Positions 26,372-34,549 of a DNA stretch of 64,000 nt are shown piece by piece (positions within the stretch are counted from its first letter, which is position 1; each line of letters begins with the position of its first letter). This DNA comes from Natrononativus amylolyticus (GTDB taxonomy: Archaea; Halobacteriota; Halobacteria; Halobacteriales; Natrialbaceae): positions 1,240,001 through 1,304,000 of the forward strand of contig NZ_CP101458.1 of NCBI RefSeq assembly GCF_024362525.1. The letters are read 5' to 3'. The notes under the pieces were generated by a model. The model had not been told where the DNA came from. It searched no databases and saw only the letters and a program-made list of their open reading frames with translations. A program made the translations under genes and the position numbers.

Positions 26372-26926
26372 ATGATGGCGACGACCCACGCGTTCGCCGC
26401 GCTCGCGGTGGTCGCGCCGCTCGCGCACGTCTCGCCCGAACTCGCGGCGCCGCTGGCGGTCGGTGCACTCCTCGGGGGGATCGCCCCGGACCTCGACGTC
26501 GTCCTCACCCACCGGCGGACCCTCCACTTCCCCGTCCTCGGCGCCGCTCCGGCGGTGCTCGCGGCGGGGGTCGCCGCCGTCGCACCCTCGAGCACCTCCG
26601 TCGCCGTCGCCGCGTTTTTCGGCGCGGCGTGGCTCCACGCGGCGAGCGACGCCCTCGGCGGGGGCCTCGAGATGAACCCCTGGAGCAATCCCACCGAGCG
26701 GGCCGTCTATGACCACCTGCGAGGGCGGTGGATCCGTCCCCGGCGGTGGGTTCGGTACGACGGCGCGCCGGAGGACGCCGCGCTGGCCGTCGTCCTCGCG
26801 GTGCCCGCCCTCGTCGTCTTCGACGGGGTACTCGCCGCGGCGGTCGCGGGCGGGGTGGCCGTCTCGCTCGGCTACGCGCTGCTCCGCCGGCGCATCGCCG
26901 AGTGGTCGCCGGAGTGGCTCGAGTAG
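26372..26926 (+). CDS. YdjM-like membrane-bound metal-dependent hydrolase
   Basis: The 184-residue protein has the YdjM/LexA-binding-inner-membrane type pattern: an N-terminal THAFAALAVV His, GGIAPDLDVVLTHRRTLHFP (about 32-50) carrying the PDxD and THR-x-LHF residues, and LHAASDALGGG (about 90). Two starts, ATG 26372 and 26375, are equally possible. Four hydrophobic segments place it in the membrane. The family is called a hydrolase from the His/Asp motif, but its substrate is unknown. Confidence 0.82.
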   Translation: MMATTHAFAALAVVAPLAHVSPELAAPLAVGALLGGIAPDLDVVLTHRRTLHFPVLGAAPAVLAAGVAAVAPSSTSVAVAAFFGAAWLHAASDALGGGLEMNPWSNPTERAVYDHLRGRWIRPRRWVRYDGAPEDAALAVVLAVPALVVFDGVLAAAVAGGVAVSLGYALLRRRIAEWSPEWLE

Positions 26927-27039
26927 CCCACGGGAGCGCGACCCCTGCGCGGGTCCCACCTCACGCCGACCCTCGGTTCGGGAGGGCAGGATCGAAACGA
27001 GTCGCAAAGCTGATACCGACCGTCTCCGACGTGGCGCGT

Positions 27040-27528
27040 ATGATCGATCTCCTCGCCCACGTGCTGGCGCGAACCGCCCACCTGGTGTTCGCCGCGATCT
27101 GGGCCGGGAGCGTCTTCTACGTCGCGCTGGTCGTGTTGCCGCTGGCCCGGGACGGGGCGTTCAACACGACGAAGCCGCTCGAGACGCTCTCGAGCAAGCT
27201 GACAACGATCTCGCGGGCGAGCGCCGTCGTCCTGTTGCTGACAGGCGGACACATGGCGGGCACCGGCTACAGCATCGGCGGCGGCACCGGTCCGGACCTG
27301 TTCACGTCGCCGAACGGCCAGCTCGTCCTCCTGATGGTCGTCCTCTGGCTCGTGCTGGCCGCCCTCGTCGAGATCGGCGCGAGCCGCTTCGAGTCGGGGC
27401 TCAACGGGAAGAAGCTCCGCGAGCCCGCACACGAGGCGCTCCCGGTGTTTCGCGCGGCGGCCGTCGTCGCGGTCGGGCTGCTCGTCGTCGCGGGGCTGAT
27501 CACCACGAACGCGGCGTACCTGTTCTGA
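27040..27528 (+). CDS. CopD/DUF2269-like four-helix membrane protein
   Basis: From ATG 27040 this gives 162 residues with four membrane helices. The first contains RTAHLVFAAIWAGSVFYVALVVLP, the His-Trp-rich helix typical of CopD and related copper or haem-associated membrane proteins. TGGHMAGTGYS (about 68) supplies another His in helix 2, and the last helix ends GLITTNAAYLF. The family includes copper-resistance and protoporphyrinogen-oxidase-like proteins. Metal or haem binding is inferred. Confidence 0.72.
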   Translation: MIDLLAHVLARTAHLVFAAIWAGSVFYVALVVLPLARDGAFNTTKPLETLSSKLTTISRASAVVLLLTGGHMAGTGYSIGGGTGPDLFTSPNGQLVLLMVVLWLVLAALVEIGASRFESGLNGKKLREPAHEALPVFRAAAVVAVGLLVVAGLITTNAAYLF

Positions 27529-27647
27529 GCCGCGGACGTGCCAGATCCCTGTATAATCTTCACCGAGAAGACATTATACGACGGCGAAGTTCTCAGAATT
27601 GAATATTGTCGGGAAAGATACTTAGCCGATTACTGTAACGTGAACCC

Positions 27648-28076
27648 ATGGTGATCAAGGGCAAGGACGTTGCCATCTCGCTGCTCGTGGTGGGGACCGC
27701 GGCCGCAGCCGGATACGCACTCCAGTCCGGGCGCTCCCGCGACGCCGACGCGCGCTCGAGCGCCGACATCGGCGCCCGCATCGTCGAGGAGATCCCGCCG
27801 TCCGCGACCGTCATCGACGTCTCGAGCGAACAGCTGCGGGCGATCCCCGGCGCTCGGCGGGCGATCGACCGGGCGATCCGCGGCGACGCGCGCGAGGAGT
27901 GGGAGCACGTGACCCTCGAGGACGACGGCGCGTGGGAGATCGTCGACGTCATCCGCCGGTCGTTGCCGTACCACGACGCCGAGGAGGGGTACAACGGCGT
28001 CTACGTCAGGTACGACGACCGCGTCGTCGTTCTCGACGCGATCGGCTGGGCGCACGTCGAGGAGCCCCTGCAGTAA
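27648..28076 (+). CDS. Conserved haloarchaeal protein with N-terminal membrane anchor
   Basis: The 142-residue protein has an N-terminal hydrophobic segment (about residues 8-25, AISLLVVGTAAAAGYAL) and then a soluble acidic domain. The domain includes IVEEIPPSATVIDVSSEQLRAI and a C-terminal beta-rich part, GVYVRYDDRVVVLDAI. The AT-rich promoter region 27550-27630 (several TATA-like runs) is unusually long for this area. No known domain recognised. Confidence 0.65.
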   Translation: MVIKGKDVAISLLVVGTAAAAGYALQSGRSRDADARSSADIGARIVEEIPPSATVIDVSSEQLRAIPGARRAIDRAIRGDAREEWEHVTLEDDGAWEIVDVIRRSLPYHDAEEGYNGVYVRYDDRVVVLDAIGWAHVEEPLQ

Positions 28077-28178
28077 CCCGCCGGTCGGACCGACGGCCGC
28101 CCGCAGCGGCGGCCGCCTCTCTTCTCGAGCCGCCGCCGAATCACAACCACTACCTCACCTCCCCCCGCATCCGGGCGT

Positions 28179-29078
28179 ATGCAACTGGGCGTCATCGGAC
28201 TGGGACGGATGGGACAGATCGTGACACGGCGGGTGCTCGAGGCGGGCCACGACGTCGTCGCCTTCGACCTCGAGGCCGAGGCGGTCGCGACGGCCGCGGA
28301 CGCGGGCGCCGACCCCGCCGACTCGATCACGGATCTGGCCGAGCGGCTGGGCGAAAAGAAGCGCATCTGGCTGATGGTTCCCGCGGGCGCGCCGGTCGAC
28401 GCGACCCTCGAGGAGCTCGCGCCCCACCTCGACGACGACGACGTGGTGGTCGACGGCGGCAACTCCTACTTCCAGGACACGATCCGGCGGGCCGAGAGCT
28501 GTCCTGCTGCGTACCTCGACTGTGGCACCTCGGGCGGCCCCGCGGGCGCGGAGCTGGGCTTCTCGCTGATGGTCGGCGGCCCCGAATCCGCGTACGAGGA
28601 GATGACTCCCGCGTTCGACGCCGTCGCCACCGGTCCCGACGGCCACGCCCACATGGGCGAGGCGGGATCGGGCCACTACGTGAAGATGGTCCACAACGGC
28701 GTCGAGTACGCGCTGATGCAGGCCTACGGCGAGGGGTTCGAGCTGCTCCACGAGGGCCGCTACGACCTCGATCTCGAGGCCGTTTCGGGGGTGTGGAACA
28801 ACGGCGCGGTGATCCGCTCGTGGCTGCTCGAGCTCTGCGAGGAGGCGTTCCGCGAGGAGGGCTCCGACCTCGGGGACGTCGCGGATCGGATCGAGGGCGG
28901 CTCGACCGGCACCTGGACGGTCCAGGAGGGTCTCGAACAGGAGGTGCCGGTGCCGTTGATCTACACGGCACTTGCCGAGCGGTTCGGCTCGCGGGCCGAC
29001 GAGGGTCGGTTCTCGCGGCGGCTGGCGAACCGGCTGCGCTACGGTTTCGGTCGCCACGAGGTTCCCCGCCGGGAGTGA
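28179..29078 (+). CDS. gnd: 6-phosphogluconate dehydrogenase, decarboxylating (short NAD-type)
   Basis: The 299-residue protein begins MQLGVIGLGRMGQIVTRRV, the N-terminal Rossmann GxGxxG. The substrate motif VVDGGNSYFQDTIRR (about 88-102), CGTSGGPAGAELG (about 115-127) and the catalytic GHYVKMVHNGVEYALMQ (about 165-181) are complete. The length is that of the short archaeal/bacterial NAD+-linked form rather than the 470-residue NADP+ enzyme. It converts 6-phosphogluconate to ribulose 5-phosphate, supplying pentoses in haloarchaea. Confidence 0.95.
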   Translation: MQLGVIGLGRMGQIVTRRVLEAGHDVVAFDLEAEAVATAADAGADPADSITDLAERLGEKKRIWLMVPAGAPVDATLEELAPHLDDDDVVVDGGNSYFQDTIRRAESCPAAYLDCGTSGGPAGAELGFSLMVGGPESAYEEMTPAFDAVATGPDGHAHMGEAGSGHYVKMVHNGVEYALMQAYGEGFELLHEGRYDLDLEAVSGVWNNGAVIRSWLLELCEEAFREEGSDLGDVADRIEGGSTGTWTVQEGLEQEVPVPLIYTALAERFGSRADEGRFSRRLANRLRYGFGRHEVPRRE

Positions 29079-29151
29079 GCCCCGCTCGGAGCCGGTCCCG
29101 GATCGGTGGAAAGTCGGAACACCAAAGGCGGCGAACGAGGAGTCGACGGAC

Positions 29152-30666
29152 GTGAACGTACTGGTCGTCCTGGGTCATCCGCGAACGGACAGCCTCTGTG
29201 GCGGACTGGCCGAGGCGTACGCGGCGGGCGCCCGCGACGCCGGCCTCGAGGTTCGAGCGCTCGCCCTCGGCGAGTGCGAGTTCGACCGCGACGTCCACAC
29301 CGAGTGTCCGAGCGACCAGGCCCTCGAGCCGGATCTCGCGGCGGCCGAACGCGAGATCGAGTGGGCCGACCACCTCGTCTTCGTCTACCCGAACTGGTGG
29401 GCGACGATGCCGGCGCTCCTCAAGGGGTTTTTCGACCGACTGTTCAGGCCCGGCTTCGCGTTCTCGATGTACGAAGACGACGAGGGGGCGGGCCACGAGA
29501 AGCTGCTGTCGGGGAAGACCGCCGAGCTGGTCGTGACGATGGACATGCCGCCGTGGGTGTACCGGTGGATCTACCGCCAGCCGGGCACCAACGCCGTCAA
29601 GCGCGGCATTCTGGGCTACGCGGGCGTCGAAACGACTCGGACCACGGAGTTCGGCCCCGTCGAGGACTCGACTGCGAACGAACGGAGCGAGTGGCTCGAA
29701 CGGGCTGAAGAGCTGGGCCGACGCCTCGAGAGCGGCCCGAAGTCCGACCGACAGCGGGTGGTGGATCGAGCGACGACCTGGATCGGTGCCCTCCGCCTGC
29801 AGTTCTACCCGATGGCGTGGATCGCCTACACCGTCGGGGCGCTGGCCGCGGCCGGCTCTGGAGTGCTCACCTCGGCCGTCTACTGGCTCGGGTTCGCGTT
29901 CCTGTTCTGTCTCGAGGCCGCCACCGTGTTGAGCAACGAGTACGCCGACTACGAGACCGACCGGCAGAACACGTTCGCGGGACCGTTTACGGGCGGCTCT
30001 CGAGTGCTGGTCGAGGGAGACCTTTCGTTCGGGGACCTCAGGCGGGGAATCGGTATCGGGCTGGGGCTCGCGGGTGCGTTCGGGGCCGGTGTTCTCGCCG
30101 CCGGCGCCGGATCGTTGCCAGCCATGGCGGCCGCGATGGCGATACTCTCCGTGCTGGCGCTCGGCTACACGCTTGCGCCGCTGAAACTGGCCTACCGAAC
30201 CCTCGGGGAGTTGGACGTGGCCGTCACCCACAGCATCGGCGTGTTGCTCTGTGGCTACCTCTTCCTCGGGGGGACGTGGACCGACGCGGAGCCGTGGCTG
30301 CTCGGTCTCCCGTTCTTGCTCTCGATTCTTCCCGCGATCACGCTGGCGGGCGTCCCGGACTACGCTGCCGACCGCGCCGCTGGCAAGAAGACGCTCGCGG
30401 TCCGGTTCGGCGTCGGCGGCGCGGCCGCGGTCGCCGCCGGGACCGCTCTGCTCGCCGCGGCCGTCGGGAGCCTCTGGCAGTTCCTGGGGATCGTCGACGC
30501 CTACGGGCCGGCGATCTACCTCGGAATCCCGCACGCGTTGGTGCTCGTCTGGCTGTTACGGACGCGACTCGACCTCGAGACCCCGGGTCGAATCGACGTG
30601 CTGATGGTGGCATCGCTGAGCTACATCGTCTGGTTCGGCGTCGTCCCGCTGGTTGGTCTGCTGTGA
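29152..30666 (+). CDS. Fusion of NAD(P)H-quinone-oxidoreductase-like flavodoxin domain and UbiA prenyltransferase
   Basis: From GTG 29152 the protein has 504 residues in one open frame. Residues 1-190 are a flavodoxin-like NQO domain with LGHPRTDSLCGGLAEAYAA and VFYVYPNWW-type FMN contact (FVYPNWWATMPALLKGFFDR near 80). Residues 205-504 form a UbiA prenyltransferase with nine hydrophobic segments. Its prenyl-diphosphate motifs are NEYADYETD (about 262) and DYAADRAAGKKTLAV (about 402). The fusion suggests that a quinone or phenol ring is reduced and prenylated at the membrane. The substrate is not known. Confidence 0.87.
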   Translation: MNVLVVLGHPRTDSLCGGLAEAYAAGARDAGLEVRALALGECEFDRDVHTECPSDQALEPDLAAAEREIEWADHLVFVYPNWWATMPALLKGFFDRLFRPGFAFSMYEDDEGAGHEKLLSGKTAELVVTMDMPPWVYRWIYRQPGTNAVKRGILGYAGVETTRTTEFGPVEDSTANERSEWLERAEELGRRLESGPKSDRQRVVDRATTWIGALRLQFYPMAWIAYTVGALAAAGSGVLTSAVYWLGFAFLFCLEAATVLSNEYADYETDRQNTFAGPFTGGSRVLVEGDLSFGDLRRGIGIGLGLAGAFGAGVLAAGAGSLPAMAAAMAILSVLALGYTLAPLKLAYRTLGELDVAVTHSIGVLLCGYLFLGGTWTDAEPWLLGLPFLLSILPAITLAGVPDYAADRAAGKKTLAVRFGVGGAAAVAAGTALLAAAVGSLWQFLGIVDAYGPAIYLGIPHALVLVWLLRTRLDLETPGRIDVLMVASLSYIVWFGVVPLVGLL

Positions 30667-30723
30667 CCGCCGCCGCGGCGCGGTCGACTCCCACAGCCGC
30701 GAACCGCACGACGACCGAAAGGC

Positions 30724-30733
30724 AATACAGTTA
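30724..30733 (+). promoter_or_regulatory. Candidate TATA box of the membrane-anchored ferredoxin
   Basis: AATACAGTTA, preceded by a purine-rich CGAAAGG BRE-like stretch, ends 27 bp before the ATG at 30760. This fits a leaderless transcript. Confidence 0.4.
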
Positions 30734-30759
30734 AACCACCACACCCAAATCCCTCGCAT

Positions 30760-31344
30760 ATGGACTACAGCCAGATGGGGCTCATTCTCGGACTCGTGAT
30801 GACCCTGGGGGCCGTGGCCCTCCACTACCTCAAGGGAACACCGTGGACCCCCCGCGAGGACATCACGCAGGAGGTCCTCGAGCACCGCGCCAGCACCGTG
30901 CCCGAGACGGACTTCCCCGAACCGATGAACCGCGCCATCGGCGGTGGCGGCGCCGTCGCGGTCGGTGGCGGCGAAGCCGGCGGCGAACTCGAGGAGGGCG
31001 AAGACGGCGGTGGCGGCGGCGCTGCCTCCGGCCCCGGCGACATCCCCGAAGACGAGATCGAACACTACGAGATCGAGTTCGTCAAGGAGGGGGCGACGAT
31101 CGAAGTCGCCAACAACGAACCCCTGCTCGACCGCGGCGAGGAGGAGGGCTGGGACCTCCCCTACGCCTGCCGACAGGGTCAGTGTGTCTCCTGTGCCGGG
31201 AAGATTTCGGGCGACGCGAACGAACTGGTCGAACACGACGACCAGCAGATGTTAGACGAGAACGAGATGGGCGACGGCTACGTCCTCACCTGCGTCGCCT
31301 ACCCCCGCGGCGAGTTCTCCATCGAGACCAGCGAGACCCCCTGA
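30760..31344 (+). CDS. Membrane-anchored plant-type [2Fe-2S] ferredoxin
   Basis: The 194-residue protein starts with a hydrophobic anchor (about 6-23, MGLILGLVMTLGAVALHYL). A Gly/Glu-rich linker follows (about 62-95), with a run of glycines. The C-terminal plant-type ferredoxin domain has the C-x4-C-x2-C loop ACRQGQCVSCAGKI (about 142-155) and the fourth cysteine in VLTCVAYP (about 180). It would carry electrons at the inner membrane face. The anchor and glycine linker are unusual compared with the free haloarchaeal ferredoxin. It is followed by tRNA-Arg. Confidence 0.9.
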   Translation: MDYSQMGLILGLVMTLGAVALHYLKGTPWTPREDITQEVLEHRASTVPETDFPEPMNRAIGGGGAVAVGGGEAGGELEEGEDGGGGGAASGPGDIPEDEIEHYEIEFVKEGATIEVANNEPLLDRGEEEGWDLPYACRQGQCVSCAGKISGDANELVEHDDQQMLDENEMGDGYVLTCVAYPRGEFSIETSETP

Positions 31345-31464
31345 CGCGGTTTTCGACTCGACCCCAACACCGGTTTTCTCACGTTCGGAAGCAACGCCCG
31401 CACGGTGAGCGCCGAACACGGAGTTCACAACGGTTATACGGCTGTTCGGACAACGGTGACTCGA

Positions 31465-31537
31465 GGGCGCGTAGCTCAGTGGACAGAGTCCTTGGTTCCG
31501 GACCAAGATGTCGCGGGTTCAAATCCCGTCGCGCCCG
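31465..31537 (+). tRNA. tRNA-Arg(CCG)
   Basis: A complete 73-nt cloverleaf: acceptor GGGCGCG with CGCGCCC, discriminator G, anticodon stem CTTGG/CCAAG around TTCCGGA (anticodon CCG), and T arm GCGGG-TTCAAAT-CCCGT. It decodes CGG. It marks the left edge of the AT-rich island and is a plausible integration target, although no downstream copy of its 3' end was found in the window. Confidence 0.97.
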
Positions 31538-31552
31538 TTCGGTTTCCGAACG
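31536..31552 (+). repeat. Perfect hairpin immediately after tRNA-Arg
   Basis: CGTTCGG and CCGAACG flank a TTT loop, overlapping the last two bases of the tRNA. It could act in 3'-end processing or termination. Confidence 0.5.
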
Positions 31553-32105
31553 ATGCAAATCCGATAGACGGAGTCGAGCCACTTATAAATGACTCTACCG
31601 CGTAGTTTTGATTTCGTTTGATCAACGAACGTGGGTCGGTGCTGTCCCGCGATCCGTGTACATCCAAACGCAGGAGCGAAGGGCGTAATCATTGGCCCGT
31701 TGAGTATCAAGAGTATCATAATACGGGTCGCGTACCCTCTTTGAGACTGTCCCACAAACAGTGAGTATAAGTAGAGAACTAATCACCTCCAAATTGGAGG
31801 AATAGATGTTTGAAATTTATAATATCCGTCAAGGCCATCCAAATTCTGCACGGTTCTGAGCCAACGGGTTTGTGGGATACAACGTCTGTACCCCACATTT
31901 CGAGATTCCGATGGTGATCGAACCATGAGGCGCGCTTGGAGTTCATCCAGTTGTTATACGCAGGTCGCTGTCGTCGTGCCTTCTCTGATAACCGAGAGAC
32001 GTAGTAGCATAAACAATCGGTTATTGGGATCTCTGATCATAGATTTTGAGTTCAAGCAATATTGAGAAGGGTACCGTAGTGGCTGAAAATATCTCTTGAG
32101 TAGGT
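31538..32105. other. AT-rich non-coding left part of island with gene and IS remnants
   Basis: This 568-bp stretch is markedly more AT-rich than its surroundings and has no full gene. A strong TATA-like CTTATAAATG lies near 31583. TCCCACAAAC (near 31749) recurs inverted about 120 bp later as GTTTGTGGGA (31868-31878), a possible MITE or IS end pair. CCTCCAA-A-TTGGAGG (31786-31800) is a palindrome that also supplies a ribosome-site-like GGAGG before ATG 31806-31808. That start opens only 17 codons and looks like the stump of a lost gene. Confidence 0.45.
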
Positions 32106-32387
32106 TTGATAAAATTCTTTAAAGAGAACGTCGATAAACAGTTCGCATACCTATCCGGTAACTATTTGATAAGCGGTAAGTACATGTTGTGCAGTTACGG
32201 AAGTAGCGACCCATTTGTCCGAAATGTGTTAGAAGCTGCCTGCTGCATACAGAGGATGAGTGCAGCACGGCGACCTGCTTTATTTCGTGCGGTCGCCTCT
32301 GGGTCACCCGAAATAGAACCCCTGCTAATTGAACAGATGGTCAAAGAGATATTTGACCTTGGAGGAGACACGTATATGAATAGTTGA
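32106..32387 (+). CDS. Small unknown protein in AT-rich island
   Basis: The 93-residue frame begins at TTG 32106. Its composition is less acidic than the surrounding haloarchaeal proteins, with Lys, Phe, Tyr and Cys (AACCIQRMSAARRPALFR, about 44-61). Base composition is unlike the rest of the window. It ends 11 bp before the ATG of the lipoprotein pseudogene, so the two may have formed an operon. No homology recognised. Its reality rests on length, plausible amino-acid mix and spacing only. Confidence 0.4.
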   Translation: MIKFFKENVDKQFAYLSGNYLISGKYMLCSYGSSDPFVRNVLEAACCIQRMSAARRPALFRAVASGSPEIEPLLIEQMVKEIFDLGGDTYMNS

Positions 32388-32398
32388 CATTCTAGAAT

Positions 32399-32817
32399 AT
32401 GAATCGGCGTACTGTCCTCGCTGGTGCTGGAATTGCCCTTTCTACATCTCTTTCGGGTGTCTTCAAAGCGGTAGTAGCCTCGGAATAGGTGCTGGAAACG
32501 ATAATACCGCAGGAACCGATGTTACAGACCGGGTTAAAGAGTGCGAGCGCCATTACATTCAAACTCAAGTAGTAACCCGAGATGACGAAACGATAGATGA
32601 CCAACATCAGCCCGCCGTTATCGCTACTGAATCACGTTCAGAAGGCGATCTCGTCAAACTGAATACCGAATTCGGTGTTACTCGGGAAACCGACGGCGAA
32701 CCTGATGCACATCTGGATTATCAGGTGGAGGTATTGTATCTTATTTCTGGTGACGAGATGTATCGGACTGACGATACTGAGGGTAACCCGCGTGACGGAA
32801 CTTCAGTGAATTGCTGA
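32399..32817 (+). pseudogene. Lipoprotein gene with a one-base frameshift at the lipobox
   Basis: ATG 32399 opens MNRRTVLAGAGIALSTSLSG, a Tat-type twin-arginine lipoprotein signal. The frame then runs into a stop about 30 codons from the start. Shifting by one base at 32458 gives C-LQSGSSLGIGAGND, so the intact protein would read LSG-C, a classic lipobox. It then continues for about 119 codons to TGA 32815-32817. The mature domain is polar and unknown (includes VKECERHYIQTQVV, and ends DGTSVNC). One missing T (GGT[T]GT) explains it. It is either a recently inactivated gene, a sequencing error, or a frameshift switch. Confidence 0.75.
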
Positions 32818-33121
32818 TAATGAAGATAACAGTACGAATGGGCTCACAGCAACACAGATTGAGTAAACCGTTATATACCTCACCTGAACCTGACCGATCA
32901 CCACCTTCGCAGATCGCCTCTCAGTCTGTGCCACATTCGCGCCCTGTATTCAGCAGACCGTTTGTATCAATCGCTGAGGGTTTCAACAGAGTTGGTCTGT
33001 CGTAAGTCAGTACAGGTGCGACCGTGATCCGTCTGCGGCCGCACCGGTAAACAGTTACAGCAGACCGTCTCAACCGACCACCCCCTGGGTGTTTTATGTC
33101 CAGTATCCCGTACTACCGCGC
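32818..33121. other. Non-coding gap in the island
   Basis: This 304-bp stretch between two broken genes has mixed composition. AGCAGACCG occurs twice (near 32955 and 33059), the only structure I see. A 64-codon frame at 32811-33005 has no protein-like features. Confidence 0.35.
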
Positions 33122-33840
33122 ATGATCGGGAGGCGAACGGCCTTGGCGATCATCGCTGGAGGGGTTGGAACGAGTAGTCTTGCTGGGGTAACGGCACGCG
33201 AACGCGATTCGGTCGACCACGACCCGGACCCCGACGGTCCGGCGATCGTCGACCTCTCTCACGACCCCTCCGAGGGGCCGATCATCCCCGCGGAGGGGGT
33301 CACCGTGACCGCAAGGGCACAGGATCCCGAGGGGCAACTCGAGGAGATCGTCTTCGCCGAAGGACGCAACCACACGTTCGTTGACTCCGTCTCCGTCACC
33401 GGCGAGTCGGACACCGCGACGTACACGTACGACGAGGCGCCAAGACACATGCGCTCGGGATACGACTGTTTCGCGTGGGCGATCGCGGCGACGGCCGGGC
33501 CGGCGAACAGGTTCGCGCCACCGGCCCCGAGATCGCCGTTCCGGTGCGCGCGCGGTTCCTCGAGACGAACGATCCCGTCTCGGCCGGCGAGCGCCTCGAG
33601 GCGACGGTTTCGGTCGATCACATCGGCGAGATGGAGGACGTCGGTCCGGTTCCCGACCTCCACCTCGTCGTCGGCGACGAGGTCGTCGATTCGGTCACGC
33701 TCGACCTCGAGTGGAACGAGACGACCGAACGCACGATGGGCTACGAAACCTATCCCGTCAACCGGGACGGATCCTTCGAGGTTCGACTCGTCGCCGGCGA
33801 CACGGTTGCGGACCGCCACACGGTTACCGTCTCGGCGTGA
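33122..33840 (+). pseudogene. Tat-exported protein with a frameshift (CARDB-like C-terminal domain)
   Basis: ATG 33122 opens MIGRRTALAIIAGGVGTSS, a Tat-type signal, followed by an acidic beta-rich region through TATYTYDEAPRHMRSGYDC (about residue 118). Around 33470-33510 the coding sense moves to the -1 frame. There GDGRAGEQVRATGPEIAVPV and then RFLETNDPVSAGERLEATVSV continue as a CARDB-like immunoglobulin domain to the stop at 33840. One lost base accounts for the break. It would be an extracellular, probably cell-surface protein; now probably inactive. Confidence 0.7.
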
Positions 33841-34549
33841 GTCGATCCGGCGTCGTCGGGCGACTCCCGCGACGCCTGGACTAGACCTCTCTCCAAGTAC
33901 AGCATTCTGCTCATATGCCAGGTCAGGGGAACGGATACCCGGTGCGAGCGAGCGGATCGCACTCGATTTCCAGGCGATCTTCTCATCGGTCTCGAGAATC
34001 AACTCCAGTCGACGATAGCTGGATGAGTTTCTACTCGTCGAGCCGGGGGTTCTGGGAGGTATAAGGAGTTATACCGAGATTGTTGTTTCGGCAGTGTCGT
34101 GTTGGAACTCAGAGACCTCTCGAAAACTACGTTCCGTTGAGGACAGATTCGAAACCGACCGATACGGATCAAACAGGTGTGTTCAAACGATGACACCACT
34201 CCGAAAATAACGAATGAAATAGTTGCGTATAGAAGATTGTGTGTTAAATTTTCATAATTTAGAATTATATGAGCTTTTTCAGAAACATCTCTAACTCAAA
34301 TCCGATTCGATCCGTCCTGAACGCGAGCAAACCTCGACTCGACGACAGCTCGATCCGTCACTAGACCCGTTTACTGCGTGGTTTAGCTGAACGATCATGG
34401 TGTAGAAATTCGAGACGCTCGAGAGTCTGTGATTTCGGATCGGTACGTTTCAATTACTTTGGTTATTAGGCCATTGTACGTATCACAGATATTTGTATAT
34501 CAGTTGTCTATAAGCGAGCTATATCCATCTCGCAGACAAGGTGATATCC
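33841..34549. other. AT-rich intergenic region before the ABC importer operon
   Basis: This 709-bp stretch has no supportable gene. It contains the perfect inverted repeat GGTATAA-GGAG-TTATACC (34058-34075) and a very AT-rich segment (34220-34280). Several TATA-like runs near 34485-34525 are the likely promoter of the livH-type operon. The sharp drop in GC relative to both sides marks it as part of the island. Confidence 0.45.
34058..34075. repeat. 7-bp-arm inverted repeat GGTATAA/TTATACC
   Basis: Perfect arms around GGAG, about 475 bp before the importer operon. It could be a regulator site or overlap a promoter of a lost gene. Confidence 0.45.

Noticed and set aside
28327-30534. 735-codon minus-strand frame
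   Set aside because: Antisense shadow of gnd and the flavodoxin-UbiA fusion.
31405-31605. 66-codon frame across tRNA-Arg
   Set aside because: It runs straight through a complete tRNA gene and has no protein-like features.
33999-34199. 66-codon minus-strand frame in the AT-rich gap
   Set aside because: Composition, lack of ribosome site or promoter and absence of any motif do not support a gene.
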